From Roseofilum reptotaenium CS-1145 (GTDB lineage Bacteria > Cyanobacteriota > Cyanobacteriia > Cyanobacteriales > Desertifilaceae), in NCBI RefSeq assembly GCF_028330985.1, contig NZ_JAQMUE010000041.1, positions 1 to 51,095 on the forward strand: a stretch of DNA of 51,095 nucleotides, in the 5' to 3' direction. Position 1 is the stretch's first letter, and each line of letters opens with the position of its first letter. Of the stretch, positions 1-8,293 are shown in pieces. The position numbers and the translations under genes are program-made. The notes below the pieces were generated by a model, which was given only the letters and a program-made list of their open reading frames with translations, searched no databases and was not told where the DNA came from.

Positions 1-145
1 ATATCTTTTCACCAATTCATATATCCACCAACGGCTATATCCTGTTATTTTTTGCACTTGCTCCGGGGTTTTCCCCTGAGCTAAGAGCCAAATCGTTTGA
101 TATTGCCGACTCTTCCAAGCTTCTTTGGCTTCCTGATAAGCAATG
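1..145 (-). mobile_element. IS630-like transposase N-terminal fragment, runs off the left edge
   Basis: Read on the minus strand from about position 145 to 1, one open frame gives a helix-turn-helix segment containing [20 protein letters not shown] followed by QVQKITGYSRWWIYELVKRY. This is the DNA-binding front end of IS630/Tc1-type transposases. The catalytic DDE part would lie beyond the window. No methionine start is present: the frame continues into receptor sequence on the other strand, so the transposase N-terminus is also lost or altered at the junction. Family assignment is by recognition. Confidence 0.65.
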
Positions 146-768
146 AACTGGTGGAGATGGAAACGGTTATGCGGCAACTGGTGGAAGCCACTGCCTCGAT
201 TTCCTCGAAACTAGGGGTCATGAATCAGAAAGCAGGTAATATCAACAATGTGGTGATCCCGATTACGAAAGTTGCCGATCAAACCAGTCTCCTATCCTTG
301 AATGCTGCTATTGAAGCCGAAAAAGCGGGAGAATATGGAGCGGGTTTTGCCGTCGTTGCTAGAGAAATTCGCCGCCTCGCTAATCAAACTGCTGTCGCTA
401 CCCTAGAAATTGAGCAAATTGTCAAAGATATGCAATCAGCCGTTACCGTGGGTGTGATAGAAATGGACAAATTTAACCACTCTGTGAGTACCAGTGTGGA
501 TCGAGTCAGCAAAATTAGTGATGAAGTCGCCAAAGTGATTCATCAAGTCCAAAGCCTACCCCCACGATTTGAACAAGTTAGTCAACGTATCGAAGAACAA
601 TCCGAGGGAGCGCAACAAATTAGTGAGGCAATGGGGCAACTGAGCCAAGCTTCCCATCAAACGGTAGATGCTCTCAGAGAAACTAATAACGCCTTGGAAC
701 AACTTGACGATACAACTCAAGGACTACGCCGAGAGATTTCCACGTCCCAACCCTATCGCCATATGTGA
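145..768 (+). pseudogene. Methyl-accepting chemotaxis protein, C-terminal signalling part only
   Basis: The translated product is the cytoplasmic signalling hairpin of a methyl-accepting chemotaxis protein. The conserved tip reads [20 protein letters not shown] followed by [17 protein letters not shown], and a C-terminal helical bundle rich in Q, E and S follows. This tip binds CheW and CheA. The sensor, membrane segments, HAMP domain and first half of the hairpin are missing, because recognisable receptor sequence begins near position 150, directly against the transposase fragment. The TTG at 97 that opens the frame lies inside IS-derived DNA, so it is not a natural start. The gene sits 116 bases ahead of the CheW gene and was presumably the receptor of the same pathway. 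Either the IS disrupted it or the contig was joined at a repeat. Confidence 0.8.
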
Positions 769-884
769 TATAGCACTTCGCGCTACCTAATAGGGAATAG
801 GCAATAGAAAATGTCCTAACTTTCCTTTTCCCTGCTACATGCGATCGCTCTCCGCATCCCCCATTCCCCCACCCCCATCCCTCT

Positions 885-1610
885 ATGAGCGTAGAAACTC
901 ACCCAATCGACGAACATCTAATCTTGCATGACTGCTGGAATCAAATCGGAGTCATGGGCGATCGCTCCTGCGATCAACTCGAAACCGTAATCCATTGTTA
1001 TGAATGTCCCGTCTATACCGAAGCAGGTGACAGTTTGCTCGAACGGGAGCCGCCCCCGAATTACTTGGATGAGTGGTGCGACATTCTGGCAGAAACGGCG
1101 ATCGAGCAAGAAGATATAGAAGGCGATGACATCGTGATTCATACTCTCGATGCCATTTCCGTGATTATCTTTCGACTGGGCAATGAACGGTTAGCCCTTC
1201 CCGTAAAAATGCTGCAAGAAGTCACCTCTCCCTGTGTGATTCAACCCCTACCCCATCGCAGTAATGAATTATTTTTGGGATTGGTCAATATTCGCGGTGA
1301 AATTTTGCTTTGTGTGTCCCTGAGCCATTTATTAACCTTAGAAACCACTGCCCCAGAGTCTGCCTTAGTCACCACAACTCAAAGCCAAAGGATGATGGTG
1401 GCTGGACAAGGAAGCGATAAGTGGGTGTTTCCTGTCGATGAGGTTCACGGAGTCTACCGCTTTGCCCTCAAGGAATTACGAGATACACCAGTCGTGATTA
1501 CCAAAGCCACAGAAGCCTACACCCAGGGCATTATTTATTGGCAGGGGAAGCAGGTGAATTATCTCGATTCTGAATTACTCTTCTATACCCTCAATCAGAA
1601 AATTTTGTAG
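885..1610 (+). CDS. CheW-like adaptor of the WspD type
   Basis: A 241-residue CheW-domain protein that would couple the receptor to the CheA-type kinase. The CheW fold occupies about residues 90-238 (IIFRLGNERLALPV, then GLVNIRGEILLCVSL). The first 50 residues carry a cysteine-rich signature, DCWNQIGVMGDRSC then HCYECPVY, which I recognise from the N-terminus of WspD-type adaptors in Wsp surface-sensing systems. The cysteines could bind a metal or mark a second interaction site; that is inference. It lies between the receptor remnant and the CheA hybrid, 23 bases from the latter, so the two are very probably co-transcribed. No clear ribosome-binding site precedes the ATG. Confidence 0.85.
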   Translation: MSVETHPIDEHLILHDCWNQIGVMGDRSCDQLETVIHCYECPVYTEAGDSLLEREPPPNYLDEWCDILAETAIEQEDIEGDDIVIHTLDAISVIIFRLGNERLALPVKMLQEVTSPCVIQPLPHRSNELFLGLVNIRGEILLCVSLSHLLTLETTAPESALVTTTQSQRMMVAGQGSDKWVFPVDEVHGVYRFALKELRDTPVVITKATEAYTQGIIYWQGKQVNYLDSELLFYTLNQKIL

Positions 1611-1633
1611 CTGAGTCTAGGAGTCAACCAACC

Positions 1634-4579
1634 ATGAGCGGGTACTCAAAACTGGAACTGTTTCGTGAAGAAGTGGAAACTCAGGTTAACGTCCTCAAAC
1701 ACGTGATTCCTTTACTCAAAACCCAGTCCTTACCTAAACAAGAATTGGGGCAAGCCATTCAGGCGGTTCATGCCATTTGGGGAACCGCTCGGATGGTTAA
1801 AAGAGAGGAAATGGCTAATCTGGCACAACTGCTCAAGGAATGCTTAATTGCCGCTCAAGAGCAAACGATTATCCTGGGTGATGAGCCAATCGATCTCCTG
1901 CTTCATGCTGGGGATTTACTCTTGGGTATGAGTCGAGTAGAGAGTGACGCTCTTGAGAATTGGATGACTGAGCATTCTTGGGGTTTGGGGGTGACTCAAC
2001 GGGGGATGGCTGCTCTGTTGGCTCCTAACTCGAGTGCGCGTTCTCAGACGTCCTCTGAGCCAGAACTCCCTGCTCTAGAAACCGATGAAGCGTCTGTCAA
2101 TGCTCCTGTTCCCCTGATTGATTCTAGTGAGGACAATGAGGAAATACCGGAGGTTAAGACCGAGATTCCCTCGCCTGAGCTAGAACAAGCCCAGGCTGCT
2201 CCTACCCCTACCATAACCCTCACGGCTGACGAGTCGATGATCGACCTATTTCGCCTGGAAGTAGAAGCACAGATGGTGGTTTTAAATGAGGGACTGCTGG
2301 CTTTGGAAAGTAATACTCAATCGACACAAGCTTTAGAACAACTGATGCGAGCGGCTCACTCGATTAAGGGTGCTGCGCGAATTATTGGACTCGATGCGTT
2401 TGTGAATCTGGCGCATGTGATGGAGGATTGTTTTGTCGCCGCTCAGAAGGGTTCCCTTGTCCTGACTGCCGATGATGTGGATGTTCTGTTGCAAGGGGTG
2501 GATTGGTTGGGTCGTGTTTGTGAGATTAATAATGAGGAATTGCCGGATTGGTTAGCTGGGCAATATTCATCTATAGAAACGACTAGAGAAGAGGTGAATC
2601 AGATTTTAAACCCTGAAACGTTACCCCCACGCCAGAAGCAGTCGAGTTCGGTGGTGGTTAGTACACCTGAGTCTTCATCATTGGTGGAATCTTCGCCCTC
2701 TTCTCATGTGCAAGATAGCTCTGGTGAGGGGGCGATCGCCACCCAACCCAGTTCAGAGGTCATTCAACCCTCTAGTGATCCATCTGGCTCCTTGAGCGTA
2801 GTCGAAGGGAGCAAAGGGGGAGGACAACAGAGCAATATTAGCGATCGCGTCGTGCGAGTCAGTGCGGAAAACTTGAATCGGATTATGGGATTAGCTGGAG
2901 AATCTCTCATTGAAGCCAATTGGTTACAACCCTATGCCGATTCTATGATGACCTTGAAACGGCGCATGGTAAAGCTCTCACGCATCCTAGAACAGTTGGA
3001 GGATAGCCTAGGAGACAGTGTTTATAGCCAGGAAGTAAACGATTATTTAGAACAAGGGAGAAACAAGGCACAGGAAGGTCTGGATTTTTTAGGCGATCGC
3101 CTCGAAGAATTAGAACTCTATGCCCAGCGCACTGCGAACCTCTCTGATCGCCTCTACCGAGAAGTGATCACCTCCCACATGCGTCCCTTCGTCGATGGCG
3201 TGCAAGGTTTTCCCCGCATGATTCGCGACTTAGCTCGTAAACTAAATAAGCAAGTGCGCTTAGAAATCCTGGGTAAAGCCACCCCTGTCGATCGCGACAT
3301 ACTCAAGAAATTAGAAGCACCTTTAACTCATATTCTACGCAATGCCACAGATCACGGCATCGAACTACCGGAACAGCGGATTGCCGCTGGGAAATCTCCA
3401 GAAGGTACAATCCGCCTAGAAGCTTTGCATCGTGGCGGAATGCTGGCGATTACTATTACCGATGATGGCAAAGGTATCGATCCAGAAAGGTTACGCCAAA
3501 ACGTGATGAACAAAAATCTCGCCAATGCAGAAATGGCAGCCAAACTAACCGAGATCGAGCTGATGGAGTTTTTATTTTTACCTGGATTTTCTACTGCCCA
3601 ACAGGTTACAGAGATTTCTGGACGGGGAGTCGGTTTAGACGTAGCGAAAAGCATGGTGCAGGAAGTCGGGGGCACCGTGCGAGCCATGTCTCAACCGGGA
3701 AAAGGAACCAGTTTTCATTTTCAACTGCCCCTCACCCTTTCTGTTGTTCGCACCCTGTTAGTAGAAATTTCTGGCAAACCCTATGCAATTCCCCTAGCTC
3801 GCATCGATCAGATTATGACCCTGGAGAAATCACAAATTTCAGAGGTCGAAAATCGCCAATATTTCACCATGAACCAACAGCATATTGGCTTAATTGCGGC
3901 CCATCAAGTTCTGGAGTTAGCTGAAGTTACTTCTAGTCCAGGTTCCCTATTTGTGGTGATTCTTAGTGATGGACCCCATACCTATGGTTTAGTGGTTGAT
4001 CAGTTTTTAGGAGAGCGAGATTTAGTGGTGCGTCCCCTCGATCCTCGGTTGGGTAAAGTCCCTGATATTAGTGCTACGTCTTTAATGGGAGATGGATCGC
4101 CGATTTTAATTGTTGATGTCTCGGATATGGTGCGATCGATTGATCGGATTCTGAATGCGGGACGACTCATGAGAGTGGGGAATGAAATACAGAAATTCCT
4201 GACTCAAAAGCATAAGCGGGTTTTAGTGGTTGATGACTCAATTACCGTACGGGAAATGGAGCATAAACTCTTGGAAAATAGTGGCTATCAGGTGGATACC
4301 GCAGTCAATGGTGTGGAGGGATGGAATGCTGTTCGCACTAACACCTATGATTTAGTAATCAGTGATATTGATATGCCCCGGATGAATGGTATTGAATTGG
4401 TGAAGCAGATGAAGGGGCATCCCCGCTTGTATGATATTCCTGTGATTATTGTTTCGTATCGCGATCGCGAGGAAGACCGGATTCAAGGTTTAGAAGCAGG
4501 TGCAGATTATTATCTTACCAAAAGCAGTTTCCATGATAAAACCCTGATTGATGCTGTAGTGGACTTAATTGGGCATTGA
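1634..4579 (+). CDS. CheA-type hybrid histidine kinase with two Hpt domains and C-terminal receiver
   Basis: A 981-residue kinase with the order Hpt (1-110), Hpt (200-315), low-complexity Ser/Pro linker (325-405), dimerisation and HATPase (405-700), CheW-like (700-840) and receiver (860-980). Phosphotransfer histidines are H46 and H242. The second Hpt is canonical (AAHSIKGAARI); the first has W49 where the usual lysine follows (VHAIWGTAR). The N box is HILRNATDHG near 566-575, with G boxes DDGKGID (610) and GRGVGLDV (663). The receiver keeps D867, D868, the phospho-acceptor D911 (SDIDMPRMNG) and K963. The CheA-CheW-REC order matches WspE. A good Shine-Dalgarno (AGGAG at 1619) precedes the ATG. 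No CheR, CheB or diguanylate cyclase partner lies in the window. Confidence 0.92.
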   Translation: MSGYSKLELFREEVETQVNVLKHVIPLLKTQSLPKQELGQAIQAVHAIWGTARMVKREEMANLAQLLKECLIAAQEQTIILGDEPIDLLLHAGDLLLGMSRVESDALENWMTEHSWGLGVTQRGMAALLAPNSSARSQTSSEPELPALETDEASVNAPVPLIDSSEDNEEIPEVKTEIPSPELEQAQAAPTPTITLTADESMIDLFRLEVEAQMVVLNEGLLALESNTQSTQALEQLMRAAHSIKGAARIIGLDAFVNLAHVMEDCFVAAQKGSLVLTADDVDVLLQGVDWLGRVCEINNEELPDWLAGQYSSIETTREEVNQILNPETLPPRQKQSSSVVVSTPESSSLVESSPSSHVQDSSGEGAIATQPSSEVIQPSSDPSGSLSVVEGSKGGGQQSNISDRVVRVSAENLNRIMGLAGESLIEANWLQPYADSMMTLKRRMVKLSRILEQLEDSLGDSVYSQEVNDYLEQGRNKAQEGLDFLGDRLEELELYAQRTANLSDRLYREVITSHMRPFVDGVQGFPRMIRDLARKLNKQVRLEILGKATPVDRDILKKLEAPLTHILRNATDHGIELPEQRIAAGKSPEGTIRLEALHRGGMLAITITDDGKGIDPERLRQNVMNKNLANAEMAAKLTEIELMEFLFLPGFSTAQQVTEISGRGVGLDVAKSMVQEVGGTVRAMSQPGKGTSFHFQLPLTLSVVRTLLVEISGKPYAIPLARIDQIMTLEKSQISEVENRQYFTMNQQHIGLIAAHQVLELAEVTSSPGSLFVVILSDGPHTYGLVVDQFLGERDLVVRPLDPRLGKVPDISATSLMGDGSPILIVDVSDMVRSIDRILNAGRLMRVGNEIQKFLTQKHKRVLVVDDSITVREMEHKLLENSGYQVDTAVNGVEGWNAVRTNTYDLVISDIDMPRMNGIELVKQMKGHPRLYDIPVIIVSYRDREEDRIQGLEAGADYYLTKSSFHDKTLIDAVVDLIGH

Positions 4580-4604
4580 GTCGGGAGTAAGTAGTCGGAA
4601 CGAT

Positions 4605-4690
4605 ACAGCGCAAAGCGTTGGGGAATAGGCACGAATCGCAATAGGGTTGTGGTATATGGAGAGAGAGGATTCAAGCTTGTGTTTTATAAC
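4605..4690. repeat. Dispersed repeat, copy A (51-bp core 4640-4690)
   Basis: The core at 4640-4690 starts AATAGGGTTGTGG and ends TTTTATAAC. Its reverse complement recurs at 42368-42418 with five mismatches in 51 positions. A GCGC-type palindrome (ACAGCGCAAAGCGTTG, 4605-4620) stands to its left, as one also flanks the other copy. The element lies in the gap after the CheA hybrid and has no coding potential. It could be a small non-autonomous mobile element. Confidence 0.7.
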
Positions 4691-4774
4691 AATTGTCCTA
4701 TTTCTGGTTCCCTATTTCCCATTGCTGACGGCGCTATTGTAAGATCAAACCAATTTTTAATTTTTCATTGAACC

Positions 4775-6040
4775 ATGCGAGTCCTGTGCTTGAGTAATGG
4801 CCATGGGGAAGATGCGATCGCCACTCGCATCTTACGCCAATTGAGAGCCACCCCCAATCCCCCAGAATTATCAGCTTTATCCTTGGTGGGAGAAGGTCAA
4901 GCCTATCGACACATGGATATTCCTCTGATTGGCCCAGTCAAAGCCATGCCCTCTGGTGGCTTTGTATATATGGAGGGTCGCCAATTAGCCAAAGATGTCA
5001 AAGCGGGAATGCTGCAACTCCTTTGGCAACAGTATCAAGCCATTCGCTCCTGGGCAAAAGATGGAGGTTCAGTCTTAGCTGTTGGAGATATTATACCTCT
5101 ACTGTTAGCTTGGCTCAGTGGCTTGCCCTATGGATTTGTAGCGACAGCCAAGTCAGAATACTGGATTCGGGATGAGAATGGGCCCTTAACCGCTGGTGTC
5201 GCCCAGGGTTGGTCCGGTTCGGTGTATTTGCCTTGGGAGCGCTGGTTAATGGCACGGCGGCGCTGTATGGGCGTGTTTCCCAGGGATCGGTTAACGGCTC
5301 AAACCCTACAACAATGGCAGCGGTTACCCGTGTTTGATTGTGGGAATCCAATGATGGATGATTTATTACCAGTGGAGCAAGAACCCGAAGAAGAGGAAAA
5401 AGGGAAACCCTTGGCATTGGTTTTACTCCCCGGTTCCCGCGCTCCAGAAGCCTATGAGAATTGGCAGGTGCTATTAACTGCACTGGGGCAAGTTATGGGC
5501 GAACCAAAACCGTTTCCAGGGTTGCATCGACCGATAAGGGTGTTTGCGGCGATCGCTCCCGGATTAGGTTTAGAAACCTTTGGCCAAATCCTGGAATCCT
5601 TTGGATGGCGGCGCAAAGACCTCCCTGAAAGCATGGCTCTGCCTTCTCCAGAAACACTCTGCTATACCCTCAGTAATGGCACATTGTTCTTAACTGAAAA
5701 CGCCTATAATTGTTGTCTACAACAAGCCCATTTTGCCCTGGCCATGGCTGGAACCGCCACTGAACAATTTGTCGGTCTCGGTAAACCCGCCCTGACTTTC
5801 CCCGGAAAAGGCCCCCAATTCACCTCCCAGTTTGCCCAAGTGCAAGCCAAACTTCTGGGCCCATCCGTTATACCAGTTCAAAGCCCTCAAGCTGTAGCCC
5901 AAACCCTCCAAGACCTTTTACACGATCCTGACCGCCTACAATTGATCTATGCCAATGGCAGACGGCGGATGGGCGAACCTGGTGCTTCCCAAAGAATTGC
6001 GACTTGTTTCTTAGAAAAAATTTCTGCTCAGGGTGGCTAA
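4775..6040 (+). CDS. Lipid-A-disaccharide-synthase-related protein (cyanobacterial family)
   Basis: A 421-residue protein resembling the cyanobacterial family annotated as lipid-A-disaccharide synthase related, a GT-B glycosyltransferase-like fold. The N-terminus MRVLCLSNGHGEDAIATRIL carries the glycine-rich first loop of such folds. Other features are AVGDIIPLLLAWLSGLPYGFV (near 109-129), LPGSRAPEAYENW (near 220) and the C-terminal donor-site stretch MAGTATEQFVGLGKPALTFP (near 326-345). The family is wider than organisms that make lipid A through LpxB, so the substrate is unknown. The ATG at 4775 is the natural start because the family begins right at this motif. It stands alone, between a dispersed repeat and tRNA-His. 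Confidence 0.8.
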   Translation: MRVLCLSNGHGEDAIATRILRQLRATPNPPELSALSLVGEGQAYRHMDIPLIGPVKAMPSGGFVYMEGRQLAKDVKAGMLQLLWQQYQAIRSWAKDGGSVLAVGDIIPLLLAWLSGLPYGFVATAKSEYWIRDENGPLTAGVAQGWSGSVYLPWERWLMARRRCMGVFPRDRLTAQTLQQWQRLPVFDCGNPMMDDLLPVEQEPEEEEKGKPLALVLLPGSRAPEAYENWQVLLTALGQVMGEPKPFPGLHRPIRVFAAIAPGLGLETFGQILESFGWRRKDLPESMALPSPETLCYTLSNGTLFLTENAYNCCLQQAHFALAMAGTATEQFVGLGKPALTFPGKGPQFTSQFAQVQAKLLGPSVIPVQSPQAVAQTLQDLLHDPDRLQLIYANGRRRMGEPGASQRIATCFLEKISAQGG

Positions 6041-6082
6041 TTGCCTAAACCTGTGTTATGCTGAGATATAGTCTCAATTTAT

Positions 6083-6156
6083 GGCGAGCGTAGCCAAGTG
6101 GTTAAGGCAGCGGATTGTGGTTCCGCCATTCGCGGGTTCAACTCCCGTCGTTCGCC
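6083..6156 (+). tRNA. trnH: tRNA-His (GTG)
   Basis: A full cloverleaf folds from 6083 to 6156. The acceptor stem is GCGAGCG/CGTTCGC, the D arm GCC/GGC, the anticodon stem GCGGA/TCCGC with loop TTGTGGT, and the T stem GCGGG/CCCGT. The anticodon is GTG. As in bacterial tRNA-His, an extra G at -1 (6083) faces discriminator C73 (6156). No CCA is encoded, which is normal in cyanobacteria. A promoter-like TATAGT lies at 6067-6072. Confidence 0.95.
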
Positions 6157-6354
6157 CTCTTCAAAAGCATTTAGCTCCGGGATTTTCATCCGCCAATGGC
6201 AGAACTGCAATCCTTTGCACTGCACGCATTCAACACAAAACCACTCTACCACTCCAAAATGGAGTATGAGGTAAATAGGTTATAGGAACAGAGAAAACTC
6301 ATCTATGGAAGCATTACCATAGACTTTCATCAATATATCAATCACATGACCATC

Positions 6355-6869
6355 ACCTTAAGGGGTGACAAGGAGACTAAAGAGTAGACTGTATAAGGGA
6401 TAGAACCTTTAATCCCTTCTGGAAAAATAAGGGTTTATGAGGTTTAGAATCCATCAGTTCTTGAGCCAAAGAAGACCAACATTGAAAGGAGTGAGCCCAC
6501 AATAACCCATAGCATTCGATATAAAAATGACTGTGGCGTTTTACTTTACGTTCCTTTTCTGTAATCCGGGCAAGATAAGGACTTACCTCCATTTTTTCCC
6601 AAGCTATTCCTTTTAGGGTTGCCCAAGTATAAGCCATTGCTATGACTAATATAGTGGCCAATATTCGTTGCTCATTGACTCTCGTATTCTCTTATAATTC
6701 AGGGAACATTTGCATTTTTGGTGGTCTCTACCAGACCACTTTACCTCTTTTAGCGTTCGCGAAGCGACTCTGTAGGAGTATCGCGACCTTTTAGTTGATG
6801 TTTTCGGCAAAATACCACCAAAAAAGCTTGCTATAGCAACCTTTGAGTTGCCTTGTCACCCCTTAAGGT
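6355..6869 (-). mobile_element. Internally deleted IS4-type element bounded by 19-bp inverted repeats
   Basis: Perfect 19-bp inverted repeats bound the segment: ACCTTAAGGGGTGACAAGG at 6355-6373 and its reverse complement at 6851-6869. Inside, the minus strand carries only the C-terminal end of a transposase (6377-6691). A non-coding stretch of about 160 bases to its right includes a hairpin-rich piece (GCGAAGCGACTC..GAGTATCGC near 6755-6785). At about 515 bp it is far shorter than a complete IS4-family element, so most of the transposase gene is gone. No obvious target duplication flanks it. It can only move if a full-length relative supplies transposase. Confidence 0.7.
6377..6691 (-). pseudogene. 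IS4-family transposase, C-terminal remnant
   Basis: About 105 codons on the minus strand end at a TAG (6377-6379) and are preceded by an in-frame TAA at 6692-6694. The product contains ILATILVIAMAYTWATLKG, then KRHSHFYIECYGLLWAHSF and a C-terminus HKPLFFQKGLKVLSLIQSTL. This is the typical tail of cyanobacterial IS4-type transposases, just after the last catalytic acidic residue. The upstream catalytic core is missing, so it cannot be active. It lies within the inverted-repeat-bounded element at 6355-6869. Confidence 0.7.
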
Positions 6870-7456
6870 TTTTCAATCAAGTTAATGATTTCCTCCGCAG
6901 ACAAAGGAACTGCATCTTCAGCCGTTTTCAGTGTTGTAACTAATGTGTTTATCCTATCTTGGCGTTGATTTCTTTCAAACAACAGCAATCGAATAATTTC
7001 AGCCATCAGAATATGAGGTAAAACTCGATGGCGATAAATATCATCGAGTAAATTCAGAACAGCTTGATACAACTGTGGCGGTTTGCCAACAAGATTCAAC
7101 TCTTTAGTCAGTGGAAGATTGCGATTTCTTAGGGCGGGAGTGAGAAAAGCAGTAGTATTATTACAGGGCAAGTTATGCTGATTAATGAAAGGTGTAATAT
7201 AGCGCTCATCATAAGTTCTACCGGAAAAACAGTCCGGATCGCCAATTTCTGTATATGGCTTTCTAATATCGAGATCTGGTCGATGTAATTTGGCCAATAA
7301 ACATGCCATTAAAATACGAACTCCTGCACGATTTTTCAGATTACAAGCAACATAGTCAGCCGATTCTCGGATCTGGGGATCTTCAATAAAAGAGTCTTCT
7401 AAGTTGGTGTTAGCTTGTCGAAAAGTGGCATTGAGGATGTCGATAGGTTCTGACAT
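6863..7456 (-). pseudogene. Restriction endonuclease-like protein, probably truncated at the IS remnant
   Basis: A 197-residue product beginning MSEPIDILNATFRQ, with a basic, helix-rich body (ILMACLLAKLHRPDLDIRKP) and a segment GDPDCFSGRTYDERYITPF that I associate with type II restriction endonuclease N-terminal parts. No PD-(D/E)xK nuclease core is visible, so the catalytic half seems to be missing. Its stop codon TAA (6863-6865) lies inside the right inverted repeat of the IS4-type remnant, which explains the premature end. The start overlaps the end of the adenine methylase gene by 58 bases, the classic layout of a restriction-modification pair. The function is inferred mainly from this context; the specificity is unknown. 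Confidence 0.55.
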
Positions 7457-8287
7457 TGGCTCATCTCGGGTGGCAAATCATAATTTGTCCAAAACACCTC
7501 TGTTCGAGGCTTTTTTACTGAAAGACATTGTTTTGAGGGAGCTTCAGTACGGTTCCAATCTTGGTAGAGTTGATCGAATAATGAACAACCATAGCCGGAT
7601 AGAGCGACTTTTCCTTTAACCTGGTTCAAAACTGCCGCTAATTCTCGATGATTGTCATCGGTCATTTCGTATCGGTAAGCGTAGAGATCTCCTCGTGAAT
7701 CATGGGGATAGGGAGGATCGCAATAAAATAAGGTTTCTTCACTATCATATCGCCTAATGACTTCTATCGCTGTCCCTTGTTCAATTTGAACCCTTAACAG
7801 TCTTTGCACAATTTCTGAGAGTCCTTCCACGCTTCCTAACCAACGAGAAACTGCTCCTGCCATTTCTGCTCGACTAGTTAGTTTACAATGGGCCGGCCGA
7901 TCTTCCCACGCTAGCAGTTTGAGCTAGTCCTGTTCTCACTTGACGAGCGCGAACAAAAAAACGCCGCGCTCTTTCGAGTTCTGTAAAATGTTCGCTGGGT
8001 TCTTGTACGGCAATTCTTAGTTCTTCTCTGGAAAATGGGGTTAAGGCTATTGCTTTAATCAAGTCTTCTTGTTGGTCACGCAGAACCCGAAAAAAGTTGA
8101 CGACTTCCCCATCAATATCATTATAGGTTTCAACAGGAGACGGTTTACGATTCAGGAGTACAGCCGCAGATCCTGCAAACGGTTCACAGTAATGGGTAGC
8201 TTCTGGTAATAAAGGCAGAAGCCAGTTTAAATGATTAAATTTTCCGCCATACCAACCAAATGCAATCCGTTTTCCCATGACTTTCAA
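7399..8287 (-). pseudogene. DNA adenine methylase (D12/Dam class), frameshifted
   Basis: Two minus-strand frames together make one D12-class N6-adenine methyltransferase. The upstream part (8287 to 7883) has FGWYGGKFNHLNWLLPLLP and the SAM-binding CEPFAGSAAVLLNRK. The downstream part (in frame from about 7887 to 7399) has the catalytic DPPY motif in LFYCDPPYPHDSRGD. The frame shifts around the GGCCGGCC at 7892-7899: the first frame reads ..ASVGRSAGPL then stop, while the other continues HCKLTSRAEMAGAVSRWLG. An odd base count there (one extra or two missing) accounts for it. No intact methylase remains unless this is a sequencing error. The gene precedes the endonuclease-like remnant. Confidence 0.8.
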
Positions 8288-8293
8288 AATTTA

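Noticed and set aside
918-1142. Opposite-strand frames inside CheW, CheA, MCP and transporter genes
   Set aside because: They mirror strongly coding genes with clear domains on the other strand and lack start signals or family features.
6081-6269. A 62-codon frame starting MASVAKWLRQRIVV
   Set aside because: It is the translation of tRNA-His and its downstream DNA; the RNA structure explains the sequence.
6355-6869. Target-site duplication of the IS4-type remnant
   Set aside because: Bases outside the inverted repeats (CATGACCATC on the left, TTTTCAATCA on the right) do not match, so no duplication can be claimed.
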